From NCBI GenBank assembly GCA_020629545.1, contig JAHDDC010000002.1, forward strand, positions 1-64,000: a stretch of DNA of 64,000 nucleotides, read 5' to 3'. The notes under the pieces were generated by a model. That model had not been told where the DNA came from, searched no databases, and saw only the letters and a list, made by a program, of their open reading frames with translations. Origin of the DNA: Hellea sp. Its GTDB lineage: Bacteria > Pseudomonadota > Alphaproteobacteria > Caulobacterales > Maricaulaceae. The translations under genes were made by a program, and so were the position numbers. Shown here piece after piece: positions 50,683-59,429 of the stretch. Position 1 is the stretch's first letter, and the number at the start of each line of letters is the position of its first letter.

Positions 50683-52128
50683 CTAGGCTGTACCAAACAA
50701 ATCATCCACAGCGACCCATTCATTATTGCCGTTAAAATAAAGGCCTTCAATGTTCCGGAATGTGTCTGTTCCCCAGGTCTCATGGCTGATGGTGTAGCTA
50801 CCATCGGCATTTTGACTGATGTCATAATCAGAACGCATGCCATCGTAGTTTAGCTGATCATATCCGCCTCGGCCATTATATGAATCGTCTCCCACGCCAC
50901 CATAAAAGAATTGGGAATCTCCATTGCCTGTCATTGTATCATTTCCAGGGGTTCCATTGATGACGCCGTCTGCGTCAACCCTAAATCTTGGAAGCCCAGC
51001 CGTTGCGGCTATTGCTTCAGTGACAGTCATTAATTCGCCGGATCTGCCAAATAGGATCTGTTCGATCCCGGAAATCGTGTTTACCCCCCACATCGCATGG
51101 GACATGGAAACACTTCCGTCATTGTTACTGGTAAATGTCCATTCAACGACATCGCCGTCAACATTGAGAGTATCATTGGCACTATTGCCAGTCACTGCGT
51201 CTGTTCCCATTCCAACGTAAAAAGTGGTCGCAGTGTTGCCGCCTACAAGGCTGTCGGAGTTTTGCGTGCCTGTGTAGATTCCATTGATCATTGTTCCGCC
51301 TGAAGGTCCTGATGCGGAATCGAGTACATCCGCCATTGAATACCACTGGCCTTCACCTTGGAACCAAAATCCATCAATATCTGTCAGCGTATCTGTGCCC
51401 CATACCGGATGGGATATTGTTACGGACCCATTTCCATTTTGAACGATTGTGTAATCTGAAAGCGCTCCAGCATAATCGACTTGATTGTAAGCTCCGCCAT
51501 TCCCATCAATAATGTCATTACCCTGAAGGCCTAAGAATGTGTTGTTGATGTTCGTGCCCGTTAGAGTGTCATTTCCTGCAGTTCCAATTTGAAGTGGGTC
51601 ATTACTATTAGGACCTGCGACGTCCGCAAGTGCATACCAGGCTTGCTCGCCCTGAAACCAAAGTCCATCAATGTCTGTTAAGGTATCAGTACCAAATACA
51701 GGATGCGTTGACGTAACGGATCCGTCCGCATTACTGGTGAATGTGTAGTCTGCCAGAGAGCCTGCGTAATCCACCTGATTATACGCGCCGCCATTGCCAT
51801 CGATTGTGTCGTTGCCCGCGCTGCCAATAAAAGTGTTATCTATGGCACTACCAATTTGATTGTCATTTCCGTTTGTACCCTCAATAATCGGCGAGTCTAA
51901 TCCCAGGGCATCTTCTAGAGCGTACCATCTAGCTTCACCTTGGAACCAGAAACCTTCAATATTGGATAATGTGTCAGTACCAAACGTCGGATGTGACACC
52001 GTAATTGTACCATTATTATTTTGTGTAAACGTGTAGTCAGCCAAGCGTCCAGCATAGTCGACTTGATCGTATTCGGCATCGGTTCCCGTGAAAGTTTGGT
52101 TTCCGATTGCATTTATAAATATGGCCAT
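50683..52128 (-). CDS. Large repeat protein 1, probable type I secretion substrate
   Basis: A 481-residue acidic, Asn/Gly/Asp-rich protein. ATG 52128 with GGAG upstream is preferred to 52146. It consists of repeats of about 97 residues. Each begins with a Gly/Asn-rich (RTX-like) loop such as GTAGNDTIDGNGG, then YNQVDYAGSLADYTF, then SHPVFGTDTLTDIDGFWFQGEGQWYS. The YxQVDY motif recurs near residues 20, 117 and 214. A divergent block (VGMGTDAVTGNSANDTLNVDG) and a last degenerate repeat ending DLFG follow. No cleavable signal is seen, and the T1SS operon lies next door, so C-terminal type I export is likely. True calcium-binding nonapeptides are few. Confidence 0.7.
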   Translation of the reverse strand: MAIFINAIGNQTFTGTDAEYDQVDYAGRLADYTFTQNNNGTITVSHPTFGTDTLSNIEGFWFQGEARWYALEDALGLDSPIIEGTNGNDNQIGSAIDNTFIGSAGNDTIDGNGGAYNQVDYAGSLADYTFTSNADGSVTSTHPVFGTDTLTDIDGLWFQGEQAWYALADVAGPNSNDPLQIGTAGNDTLTGTNINNTFLGLQGNDIIDGNGGAYNQVDYAGALSDYTIVQNGNGSVTISHPVWGTDTLTDIDGFWFQGEGQWYSMADVLDSASGPSGGTMINGIYTGTQNSDSLVGGNTATTFYVGMGTDAVTGNSANDTLNVDGDVVEWTFTSNNDGSVSMSHAMWGVNTISGIEQILFGRSGELMTVTEAIAATAGLPRFRVDADGVINGTPGNDTMTGNGDSQFFYGGVGDDSYNGRGGYDQLNYDGMRSDYDISQNADGSYTISHETWGTDTFRNIEGLYFNGNNEWVAVDDLFGTA

Positions 52129-52227
52129 TTCAGGCTCCTGGTTCAATTTGCGTCAGTTGGTTCAAGTGAAGCAATTCCAATGCCGAAACGTTTAGCGACC
52201 TGCCAACAGGGTTAACAAATCGTGAAT

Positions 52228-52250
52228 GTCGCCGGGAAGTTCCCGGCGAC
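52228..52250. terminator. Perfect hairpin between the two repeat-protein genes
   Basis: GTCGCCGGGAA and TTCCCGGCGAC flank one base, giving an 11-bp perfect inverted repeat 23 bases beyond the end of the 52273 gene. On the minus strand the bases after it (ATTCACG) are not a T tract, so the terminator call is weak; it may instead stabilise mRNA ends. Confidence 0.4.
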
Positions 52251-52272
52251 TGAAATTTAATTTTTGGCTGAC

Positions 52273-53958
52273 TTACGCTGCGCCGAATAGGTCTTCAACA
52301 CGGACGAATTGATTGTTCGCGTTAAAGAAGAGGCCTTCAATATTCGTGAAGGTATCTGTTCCCCATATATCGCTAGCGATTGTGAACGACCCATCAGCGT
52401 TTTGGAAGATGTTGAAGTCATTGATGCTGCCATCAAAGTTGGCTTGGTCAAACCCGGCTCCGCCATCGTAGAAGTCATTTCCGACTCCGCCGTAGAAAGA
52501 GTCGTCACCAGCAGTTCCGATCATGATGTCATCAAATGGTGTACCATTGAGCTGTCCATCACCATCAACACGGAACGCCGGAAGACCAGCAGTTTGAGCA
52601 ATCGCTTGAGCTGGAGTCATGGTTGTTCCTGAACGGGTAAACGTAATCTGTTCAATACCAGAGATCGTGTTCACACCCCATGTCGCATGTTGCATGATGA
52701 TACTTCCGTCTCCAACATTGGTAAATGTCCATTCTTCGACATCTCCGTCGGCAAACAAGGTATCATTATTGCTGTTACCGACAATTGTGTCGCCAATGCC
52801 CATACCCGCATAAAACGTCGTTGCGTTTGTTCCGCCAACAAGGGCGTCGACGCCATTTGTGCCGGTAAGAACGCCATTGACAAAAGTTCCGCCGCCGGGC
52901 TGTGCTGGTACACCTGGATCAACCGGGGTAGGATCAACCGGGGTAGGATCAACCGGGGTTGGGTCGACCGGCGTAGGATCAATAGGAGTAGGGTCTACTG
53001 GGGTTGGGTTCACAGGTGTAACAGGCCCGCTATTGCCGCCTGTAATCGCTAGCGCATCTTCTAGCGAATACCATTGACTGTCCGCGCCAAACCAAAATCC
53101 GTCAATATTTGCAAGGAGGTCTGTACCTTCCGCTGCGCTTGAAACGGTAACAACACCGTTTTGGGCCTGAGACATTGTAAAGTCATAGATCGACCCCTCA
53201 TAGTCGACTTGATTATACTCGCCGCCGGCGCCGTCAATGACATCATCCCCAGCTCCGCCAAAGAATACATTGTTCATGTCGCCGCCAAGCAGATAGTCGT
53301 TACCGTCTCCGCCTTCTTGGAATGCTTCGATTGTCTCAGCAGGTGGTTCAACAACAACAGGTGGTTCCACAACCGGCGGTTCGACAACAGGTGGTTGCCA
53401 GACAGGAGGTGTCGCGCCGTTCATTTGCAGGACTTCGTCCATTGAATACCATTGATTATCAGCTCCGAACCAAAGTCCATCGATATCAAACATTGTGTCT
53501 GTACCTTCGGCATAGCTTGACGCCGTGACAATCCCATCTGCATCAATAGAAAATGTGAAATCGCTCAATGAACCTTGGTAGTTGACCTGGTTGTAGTCGC
53601 CGCCATTCCCATTAAAGGCATCATTACCCGTGTCGCCAAAGAACTCATTATTTGTATTAGAGCCTTCGAGATAGTCATCGCCTGTAGTACCCGTTAAAAA
53701 GGCTGGACCTTGATTAAACGAACCGCCCATTGCGAGCGCATCGTCCATTGAGTACCACTGACTGTCGCCTGCGAACCAGAAACCTTCAATATTTGATAAG
53801 GTATCTGTTCCATATATAGAGTGCGAAACAGTTACAGTACCGTTTGCGTTTTGAATAAATGAATATTCAGAAATTGATCCTTGATAATCGACTTGATCGT
53901 ATGTGCCGTTACGGCCTTGAAACAGGCTATTGCCCGCAGTTTTAGTAAATACAGCCAT
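52273..53958 (-). CDS. Large repeat protein 2, probable type I secretion substrate
   Basis: A 561-residue paralogue of the neighbouring repeat protein, with the same ~97-residue modules. Examples are FQGRNGTYDQVDYQGSISEYSF, YNQVNYQGSLSDFTF and YNQVDYEGSIYDFTM, each followed by GTDTLSNIEGFWFAGDSQWYS-type ends. Two Pro-rich linkers separate the modules: VEPPVVEPPVVVEPP and a (T/V)PVDP repeat of seven units, each 15 bp at DNA level. The C-terminus (GNDFYDGGAGFDQANFDG ... VRVEDLFGAA) mirrors that of repeat protein 1. No classical signal peptide. Divergent from the type I secretion operon, so it is most likely its cargo. Confidence 0.7.
   Translation of the reverse strand: MAVFTKTAGNSLFQGRNGTYDQVDYQGSISEYSFIQNANGTVTVSHSIYGTDTLSNIEGFWFAGDSQWYSMDDALAMGGSFNQGPAFLTGTTGDDYLEGSNTNNEFFGDTGNDAFNGNGGDYNQVNYQGSLSDFTFSIDADGIVTASSYAEGTDTMFDIDGLWFGADNQWYSMDEVLQMNGATPPVWQPPVVEPPVVEPPVVVEPPAETIEAFQEGGDGNDYLLGGDMNNVFFGGAGDDVIDGAGGEYNQVDYEGSIYDFTMSQAQNGVVTVSSAAEGTDLLANIDGFWFGADSQWYSLEDALAITGGNSGPVTPVNPTPVDPTPIDPTPVDPTPVDPTPVDPTPVDPGVPAQPGGGTFVNGVLTGTNGVDALVGGTNATTFYAGMGIGDTIVGNSNNDTLFADGDVEEWTFTNVGDGSIIMQHATWGVNTISGIEQITFTRSGTTMTPAQAIAQTAGLPAFRVDGDGQLNGTPFDDIMIGTAGDDSFYGGVGNDFYDGGAGFDQANFDGSINDFNIFQNADGSFTIASDIWGTDTFTNIEGLFFNANNQFVRVEDLFGAA
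52916..53020. repeat. Tandem repeat, seven 15-bp units
   Basis: Seven copies of a 15-base unit (consensus GGATCAACCGGGGTA on the plus strand) in a row. The first three are almost identical and later copies diverge. It encodes the (T/V)PVDP-type linker of repeat protein 2. Slippage would change the linker by 5 residues without a frameshift. Confidence 0.9.
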
Positions 53959-54023
53959 GTTAACTCCTAGGGCCTGGTTAAATTCAATACTCGCCAGGTA
54001 GGAGCAAAGCGCATGCCAACTCG

Positions 54024-54042
54024 TTTAACAGGGGTTAACCAT
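54024..54042. promoter_or_regulatory. CtrA-like site upstream of the secretion locus
   Basis: TTTA-N7-TTAACCAT, one mismatch from the CtrA consensus TTAA-N7-TTAA, with a perfect extended second half. It lies 66 bases before the start of repeat protein 2 (minus strand) and about 148 bases before the exporter start. The same TTTA-N7-TTAACC pattern occurs at 46246. Confidence 0.45.
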
Positions 54043-54086
54043 AAATCAGGGCTTTAACCGGATAAAAATAGCGTTTTGCGCGTATC

Positions 54087-54094
54087 TTAACCAT
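54087..54094. promoter_or_regulatory. CtrA half-site TTAACCAT
   Basis: TTAACCAT, the CtrA half-site, on the plus strand. It sits 96 bases before the exporter start at 54190 and 45 bases after the longer CtrA-like site. Binding by a lone half-site is weaker than by a full site, so this is tentative. Confidence 0.35.
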
Positions 54095-54189
54095 GAAATT
54101 CTCCCAAATGTTTCATTCCGGGATTTACGAAACATTATCTAAACCCGTGTAGGGGTTGTTCCATAATAAAACCAATAAGGTGAATTTAG

Positions 54190-56049
54190 GTGAAGAATCG
54201 TACGAACCAAGGTTCGGAACGGGGTGCTGGTCTGGTGGGCCGTGCGCGTAAACTCGTCCGAAAAGATCTGACAGGCGTAGCCGTCTTCAGTCTTGTCATT
54301 AATATACTCATGCTGACAGGCCCGATTTACATGTTGCAGGTCTATGACCGCATATTGACCAGCCGAAGCATGGTGACATTGATTGCTATAACCGTCCTCA
54401 TGGTTGGTCTTTTTGTGGCCATGGGCTTTATGGATCTGTTTAGGTCGCGCATTTTAGCGCGTACGGGCCTCAAAATGGAGCAAGCCATTGGTCCAGATAC
54501 ACTAAAATTGTGGCTGTTGCGGGGAAATAGTTTTCCTAAAGGCATGCCATCACCTCTAAAAGACGTCGCGACGATCCGTAGATTTTTATCTGGATCTGCG
54601 CCTGGTAACTTTTTTGATATCCCTTGGACACCGATTTATCTGGGCATTATATTTATGCTCCATCCTCTTCTCGGAATTCTGGGTACGATTGGTGCTGCCG
54701 TCTTGATTATCGTATCGCTGATTAACGACAGAGCGGTGCGTAAAAATACGAAAGCCCTGTCACAGATTACTTCGCAAAAAGATGTTCTCGCCCACCAGGG
54801 CCATGAGAGTTATGAAACGGTTCTGTCAATGGGCATGCGTCCGCAGGTCGTTGACCAGTGGACGGCGCTCAACTCAAAAGAACAAAGAGAAAGTGCAAAA
54901 GTTGCCGATACAACTGGCGCATCTCTAGCATTTTCCAAAGCGTTTCGCATGATTGTTCAGTCGGCGATTTTAGGACTTGGTGCGGCTCTCGCGCTAAAGC
55001 AGGAAATCAGTCCCGGGGCAATGATCGCAGCCTCAATTCTTCTGGGGCGGGCGCTTGGCCCTGTTCAGGCTGTTATCGGTCAATGGCAGCAGTTTAAATC
55101 GGCACAGACCAGCTATTCGCGCCTTAGCCAGTTTCATATCGTTGCGGCTGAACAAGAAACAGGGACTAATCTACCACGTCCAAAAGGCCATTTAACTCTC
55201 GAAAAAGTCTCGGCAACCCCGCCAGGTGTTAAGAAGCTCGTGCTTGATGGTCTTAATGTAAATCTACCGGCGGGTAGTGCTATGGCCGTAATCGGGCCCA
55301 GCGCCAGCGGAAAATCATCTCTAGCCAAACTTTTGGTTGGCATTTGGATGCCCAGAGCTGGTCACGTTAGGCTTGACGGCGCGACGCTAGACCAGTGGCA
55401 GAAAGATGACTTGGGTAAGTTTATCGGCTATCTGCCGCAAAATGTAACGCTTTTTAACGGGACGATCGGTCAAAACATCGCCCGGTTTGATCCAAATGCG
55501 ACGGAAACCAATATCCTAGCTGCGGCAAAAGAAGCGGGCGTGCATGATATGATACTCCGTCAGCCCAATGGATATGACACACTTGTCATCAATGGGGGAG
55601 AGAACTTCTCTGGAGGCCAAATGCAATTGATAGGTCTCGCGAGAGCCCTTTATGGTCAACCCTGCCTCGTGGTTTTGGATGAACCTAATTCCAATCTGGA
55701 CACAACTGGCGAACAATATTTAAAAGCCGCGATTGGCCGGTTAAAAGCACGCGGAGCCAGTGCCATTGTCATCGCGCATCGTGCCGGTGTCCTTAACGCC
55801 GTTGATTACTTGCTTGTGCTTGAGAATGGACGCCAAATTGCCTTTGGTCCTCGACAGTCAGTTTACAAATTCCTGAACGCGAAAAATCAAAAGGCCAGAA
55901 AGCCAGCGCAAATCCAAACCGGGCCATTGCCGCTTGCACCAACGCCGCCTCCAGCTGCGTCTGTGCAGGCACAACAAGCCTCGCATATTGTGCCGCAACG
56001 CCGCGTCCCACCTCCGCCAATGCCTTTGGCGGCAGGACAAGGTCAATAG
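54190..56049 (+). CDS. Type I secretion ABC permease-ATPase (PrtD type)
   Basis: A 619-residue exporter starting at GTG 54190. A six-helix membrane region (~20-290) precedes the ATPase: Walker A GPSASGKSS, signature NFSGGQMQLIGLARAL, Walker B CLVVLDEPNSNLD and the H-loop VIAHRAG. There is no C39 peptidase or CLD leader, so it is of the PrtD/HlyB-without-peptidase kind. A Pro/Ala-rich tail of ~45 residues follows. It is the first gene of a three-gene operon with the adaptor (10 bases on) and TolC-like protein. Confidence 0.9.
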   Translation: MKNRTNQGSERGAGLVGRARKLVRKDLTGVAVFSLVINILMLTGPIYMLQVYDRILTSRSMVTLIAITVLMVGLFVAMGFMDLFRSRILARTGLKMEQAIGPDTLKLWLLRGNSFPKGMPSPLKDVATIRRFLSGSAPGNFFDIPWTPIYLGIIFMLHPLLGILGTIGAAVLIIVSLINDRAVRKNTKALSQITSQKDVLAHQGHESYETVLSMGMRPQVVDQWTALNSKEQRESAKVADTTGASLAFSKAFRMIVQSAILGLGAALALKQEISPGAMIAASILLGRALGPVQAVIGQWQQFKSAQTSYSRLSQFHIVAAEQETGTNLPRPKGHLTLEKVSATPPGVKKLVLDGLNVNLPAGSAMAVIGPSASGKSSLAKLLVGIWMPRAGHVRLDGATLDQWQKDDLGKFIGYLPQNVTLFNGTIGQNIARFDPNATETNILAAAKEAGVHDMILRQPNGYDTLVINGGENFSGGQMQLIGLARALYGQPCLVVLDEPNSNLDTTGEQYLKAAIGRLKARGASAIVIAHRAGVLNAVDYLLVLENGRQIAFGPRQSVYKFLNAKNQKARKPAQIQTGPLPLAPTPPPAASVQAQQASHIVPQRRVPPPPMPLAAGQGQ

Positions 56050-56058
56050 GGGATTATC

Positions 56059-57375
56059 ATGAGAAAAGACAAACACATAACAGAGTCAAAACTCATTAAT
56101 ACCAAGCCTTATCTCCGCGGCGGCATGTTGCTCTTGGGTGGACTCTTGATCGGTGTTGTTGGCTGGTCAGTCGTTTTCAAAATTCAAAACGGTATAATTG
56201 CGCCTGGGGTTGTCACCATCGAGGGCGAAACCAAAACGGTACAGCATCTGGAGGGTGGTTCCATCAAGCAGGTACATGTGCGAGATGGTGATGTCGTAAA
56301 TGCTGGCGATGCTCTCGTCACGCTCGACACAACTTTACTTGCGACAAACCGGACCCAATGGGAAAGACAAAAGCTTGATTTGACCGGTCAGATTGCGCGC
56401 CTGACGGCAGAAAAAAATAACTATGGACAAATTGGATTTCCGTTTGCCTTTAAAAACAAGATGAACAATGCCGACATTCAGACAATTATAGCCAATCAGA
56501 AAAGCATTTTTCAGGCCAGGCAAGCAGCGCTTCATGCGTCGGAACAACAGTTAAACCAACGGCGGCTTCAATATGAAAGTCAACGCCGTAACTTGACCCA
56601 GCAGGCCCAATCTTACCGCGAGCAGCTAGGTGTACTCGAAAACGAGCTCGAGCGATTGCAACGTGGTCGCGACCTTGGTGTTGTATCACAAATGCAGCTC
56701 GATTCATCCGTTCGAGAGAGGATATCGCTCGCAGGACAAATTAGTTCAATAGAAACTGAACTCGCAAAAATTGACAACCAAGTCCATGAAGCTACCGCAA
56801 GTTTTGAACAAGCTATGCAAGAACGAGAAGAACGCATCCATCAAGAGTTGCGAGAGTCTCAATCGGTTTTGGCTGACGTCACACAAAAACTGGAAGCCTT
56901 AAAATTTCAACTCGGAAATTCCGTCATCAAGTCACCTGTAACAGGACTCGTGCACAACCTACAGATCAACACCATTAATAGCGTCGTCAGGCCCGGTGAG
57001 GATCTGTTACAAATCGTTCCTAACACCAATAATTTCAGTGTGAAAGCGAGTGTGAGTCCTACCGATATTGATCAAATATTCGCGGGACAGGAGGCGATGG
57101 TTCGATTTTCTGCTTTCAACCAGTCAACTACGCCCATGCTCGAAGGAAAGGTATCCTTCAAATCAGCTGATCATATTGTGGATCAAATTACAGGACAGCC
57201 ATATTTTGAGATCAAAGTCGAGGTACCCGAAGATGAATATAAACGTTTGGACGGCTTGACTCTGCAGGCGGGTATGCCCTCCGAGGTTTACCTTCAAACC
57301 CAAAAGCGATCAGTCGCAAGTTACTTGGTTAAGCCAATCAAAGACTCGATGAGCCGGATTGGACAGTCAGAATAA
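56059..57375 (+). CDS. HlyD-family adaptor of type I secretion (PrtE type)
   Basis: A membrane fusion protein of 438 residues. One N-terminal TM helix (GMLLLGGLLIGVVGWSVVF) is followed by a barrel hybrid motif (GVVTIEGETKTVQHLEGGSIKQVHVRDGDVVNAGD), a long coiled-coil hairpin (~110-290) and a C-terminal barrel domain (VIKSPVTGLVHNLQINTINSVVRPGEDLLQIVP). It links the ABC exporter to the outer membrane channel. Its last base is shared with the TolC start. Confidence 0.9.
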   Translation: MRKDKHITESKLINTKPYLRGGMLLLGGLLIGVVGWSVVFKIQNGIIAPGVVTIEGETKTVQHLEGGSIKQVHVRDGDVVNAGDALVTLDTTLLATNRTQWERQKLDLTGQIARLTAEKNNYGQIGFPFAFKNKMNNADIQTIIANQKSIFQARQAALHASEQQLNQRRLQYESQRRNLTQQAQSYREQLGVLENELERLQRGRDLGVVSQMQLDSSVRERISLAGQISSIETELAKIDNQVHEATASFEQAMQEREERIHQELRESQSVLADVTQKLEALKFQLGNSVIKSPVTGLVHNLQINTINSVVRPGEDLLQIVPNTNNFSVKASVSPTDIDQIFAGQEAMVRFSAFNQSTTPMLEGKVSFKSADHIVDQITGQPYFEIKVEVPEDEYKRLDGLTLQAGMPSEVYLQTQKRSVASYLVKPIKDSMSRIGQSE

Positions 57376-59429
57376 TGCGTCGTTTAATATCAATATTATT
57401 GGGCACTACATTGCTCTGTGCGCCAAGCGCTCAAGCGGTTACCCTTAAAGAGGCGCTCGCGGCTGCTTATGAAACAAATCCTGAAATTATGGCGTCTCGA
57501 GCACAGCTTGATGCTATTGGCGAGAGCTATAATCAAGCTGATGCACAGAATGATCTCCGTCTTGATCTGGAAGGATCTTATGGAGCCAGTCGACGACTGC
57601 GTTCAACACTGTTTTCCAACAGAACCGCACAAGAAGAAGATGTCGGCGGTGAATTGGGGGTTTCTTTGACTAAGCCGCTCTATCAAGGCGGTCGTGTTAA
57701 AGCGCTTAAGAAGCAATCTGCGGCGGATATAGAAGCAGCCAAGCAAACACTGCGCCGGACTCAGCAAAAAGTGTTCCTCGAGACGACCAATGCCTATATC
57801 GACGCGGTATTTGACGAGGATGTTTTAGAGCTGCAGCAAAAACATCTTGGTATTCTTGAAGACATGAAAAACCTCGTCAAAAGCCGAGAGGAAATTGGAA
57901 TAGGAACTGAAACCGATATATGGCGAATTAATTCCCGTCACTCAGCCGTTAAAGGTGATATTACGCGCGCCGAAACTCAGCTTGCGGTTAGCCAAACCGT
58001 TTTCCGTCAGGTGACGGGTAAGCAGGCTACAAACATGCATTGGAATCGAAGTTTATCTGTTCCTAGTAGCGTTGACGCCGCTGTGGAAATGGCCCGAAAC
58101 AATAACCCGCAACTTTTTGAAGCCAAGTCCAGAGAAGATTCGGCAGCCGCCGCTATCGATGTGGCAAAATCTGCCACCAAACCGACCCTCGCAATTGTCG
58201 GAAACTCGTTTATCACAGATGAACGTTTAACCGATTTGCATGATGTAGATGGGGTGACTCTGGGCCTGAACTTTAAGATGCCAATCTTGGGTAACGGCGC
58301 CAATAATTCGAGAGTACGAGCTGCCAAGCATGAACTGGCATCGCGTCAGTTTCAAACTGCCATGGTCGAAAGATCAATCAGATCAGGAATAGAACAGGCT
58401 TGGGTTCAATATAATGGCTCAAAATCGGTCCGAGACTCTGTTGCTAAGCGCATGGAGAATGCGGAAAAAACTTATAAAAATATTCAAATCGAATTTGATC
58501 TTGGTACGCGAACAATTTTTGATGTTGTTGAATCCGAACAAGATTATCTCAATTCGCAAGTCGAGTATTTGCAAAGTCGACGCGACGCCGAGCAGGCCGC
58601 TGCTTATCTTCTTGCGGCTATGGGCATGGTGGATACAATTCCGCATGTTCAGCAGGTTATGCCGTCAGGCCCAGATCAGATTGGCGACAAAGAATACGCT
58701 GCTTTGACAGCTACTGATAGCCCGGCAGAGCTTAGCCGAGGCATTCCAATTGATAGTAAAATCGTATCATTGGTGAAAACGCCAAGCCCAATGATTGCCC
58801 AAAAAATCATGCCTGCTCAATCGGTCGCCGCAAAAACAGTACCACCAATGATTGCTGCGCCAGTTTCAACGCCTTCACTTAAAATCGCGGCGCCTGTCCA
58901 TCGTCCAATGCTGAGGTCAGGGACCGTTCCTCAAACTATGGTGGTTCCAACTGTAAAGAGCGGCCCAATTCTAGTTAAGCCAACGCCCGTCATCTCTACT
59001 GCGGCTCCTAAAGTTGTGCGTAGCGCTCCTAGAGTTTCATCACCAGCACCTGTCATAGCTACGCCAGCACCCGTTACAGTGCCTAAAGAGAAGATTTTCG
59101 CGTCCGTTGCCAAGACGGATTCACCGGCGGACCTTGGCCGTTCTATTAGGACCGCACCAATGCCGGTAAAACAAGTGACAACGACGTCGAGGCCACAAGT
59201 TGCAAGCCGAACAATTTTGCGAGCACCTGTTCAAGCTTCGGTTTCACAGCCCGTATCCAGAGCCAAGATATTTGCCTCTGTGTCCTCTCATGACACGCCG
59301 GCTGATCTCGGTCGCAAAATTTCGGCCTCAAACTATCGACCAGATCCCGTTATACGCGCCCGAACGATTGCACCAAGGCCAGTGGCAAGTAACATGCGCG
59401 CTGTTCGTCTAAAACACGTCCTTGATTAA
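57375..59429 (+). CDS. TolC-family outer membrane channel with long C-terminal extension
   Basis: A protein of 684 residues with signal peptide (MRRLISILLGTTLLCAPSAQA). Residues ~22-425 form a TolC channel: VTLKEALAAAYETNPEI, VSLTKPLYQGGRVKALKK and SEQDYLNSQVEYLQSRRD. Then comes a ~250-residue extension rich in Pro, Val, Ala and Ser that TolC proteins usually lack. It contains three copies of a short motif: YAALTATDSPAELSRGI, IFASVAKTDSPADLGRSI and IFASVSSHDTPADLGRKI. The extension lies at the periplasmic end and could link to peptidoglycan or another protein. Third gene of the operon; start overlaps the adaptor stop. Confidence 0.9.
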   Translation: MRRLISILLGTTLLCAPSAQAVTLKEALAAAYETNPEIMASRAQLDAIGESYNQADAQNDLRLDLEGSYGASRRLRSTLFSNRTAQEEDVGGELGVSLTKPLYQGGRVKALKKQSAADIEAAKQTLRRTQQKVFLETTNAYIDAVFDEDVLELQQKHLGILEDMKNLVKSREEIGIGTETDIWRINSRHSAVKGDITRAETQLAVSQTVFRQVTGKQATNMHWNRSLSVPSSVDAAVEMARNNNPQLFEAKSREDSAAAAIDVAKSATKPTLAIVGNSFITDERLTDLHDVDGVTLGLNFKMPILGNGANNSRVRAAKHELASRQFQTAMVERSIRSGIEQAWVQYNGSKSVRDSVAKRMENAEKTYKNIQIEFDLGTRTIFDVVESEQDYLNSQVEYLQSRRDAEQAAAYLLAAMGMVDTIPHVQQVMPSGPDQIGDKEYAALTATDSPAELSRGIPIDSKIVSLVKTPSPMIAQKIMPAQSVAAKTVPPMIAAPVSTPSLKIAAPVHRPMLRSGTVPQTMVVPTVKSGPILVKPTPVISTAAPKVVRSAPRVSSPAPVIATPAPVTVPKEKIFASVAKTDSPADLGRSIRTAPMPVKQVTTTSRPQVASRTILRAPVQASVSQPVSRAKIFASVSSHDTPADLGRKISASNYRPDPVIRARTIAPRPVASNMRAVRLKHVLD

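Noticed and set aside
52916-53020. CRISPR array
   Set aside because: Units are 15 bp with no spacers and translate in frame within a secreted-protein gene.
52687-53052. Antisense open frame across the 15-bp repeats
   Set aside because: The repetitive sequence keeps several frames open; the frame lacks a start signal and its product is only a repeat artefact.
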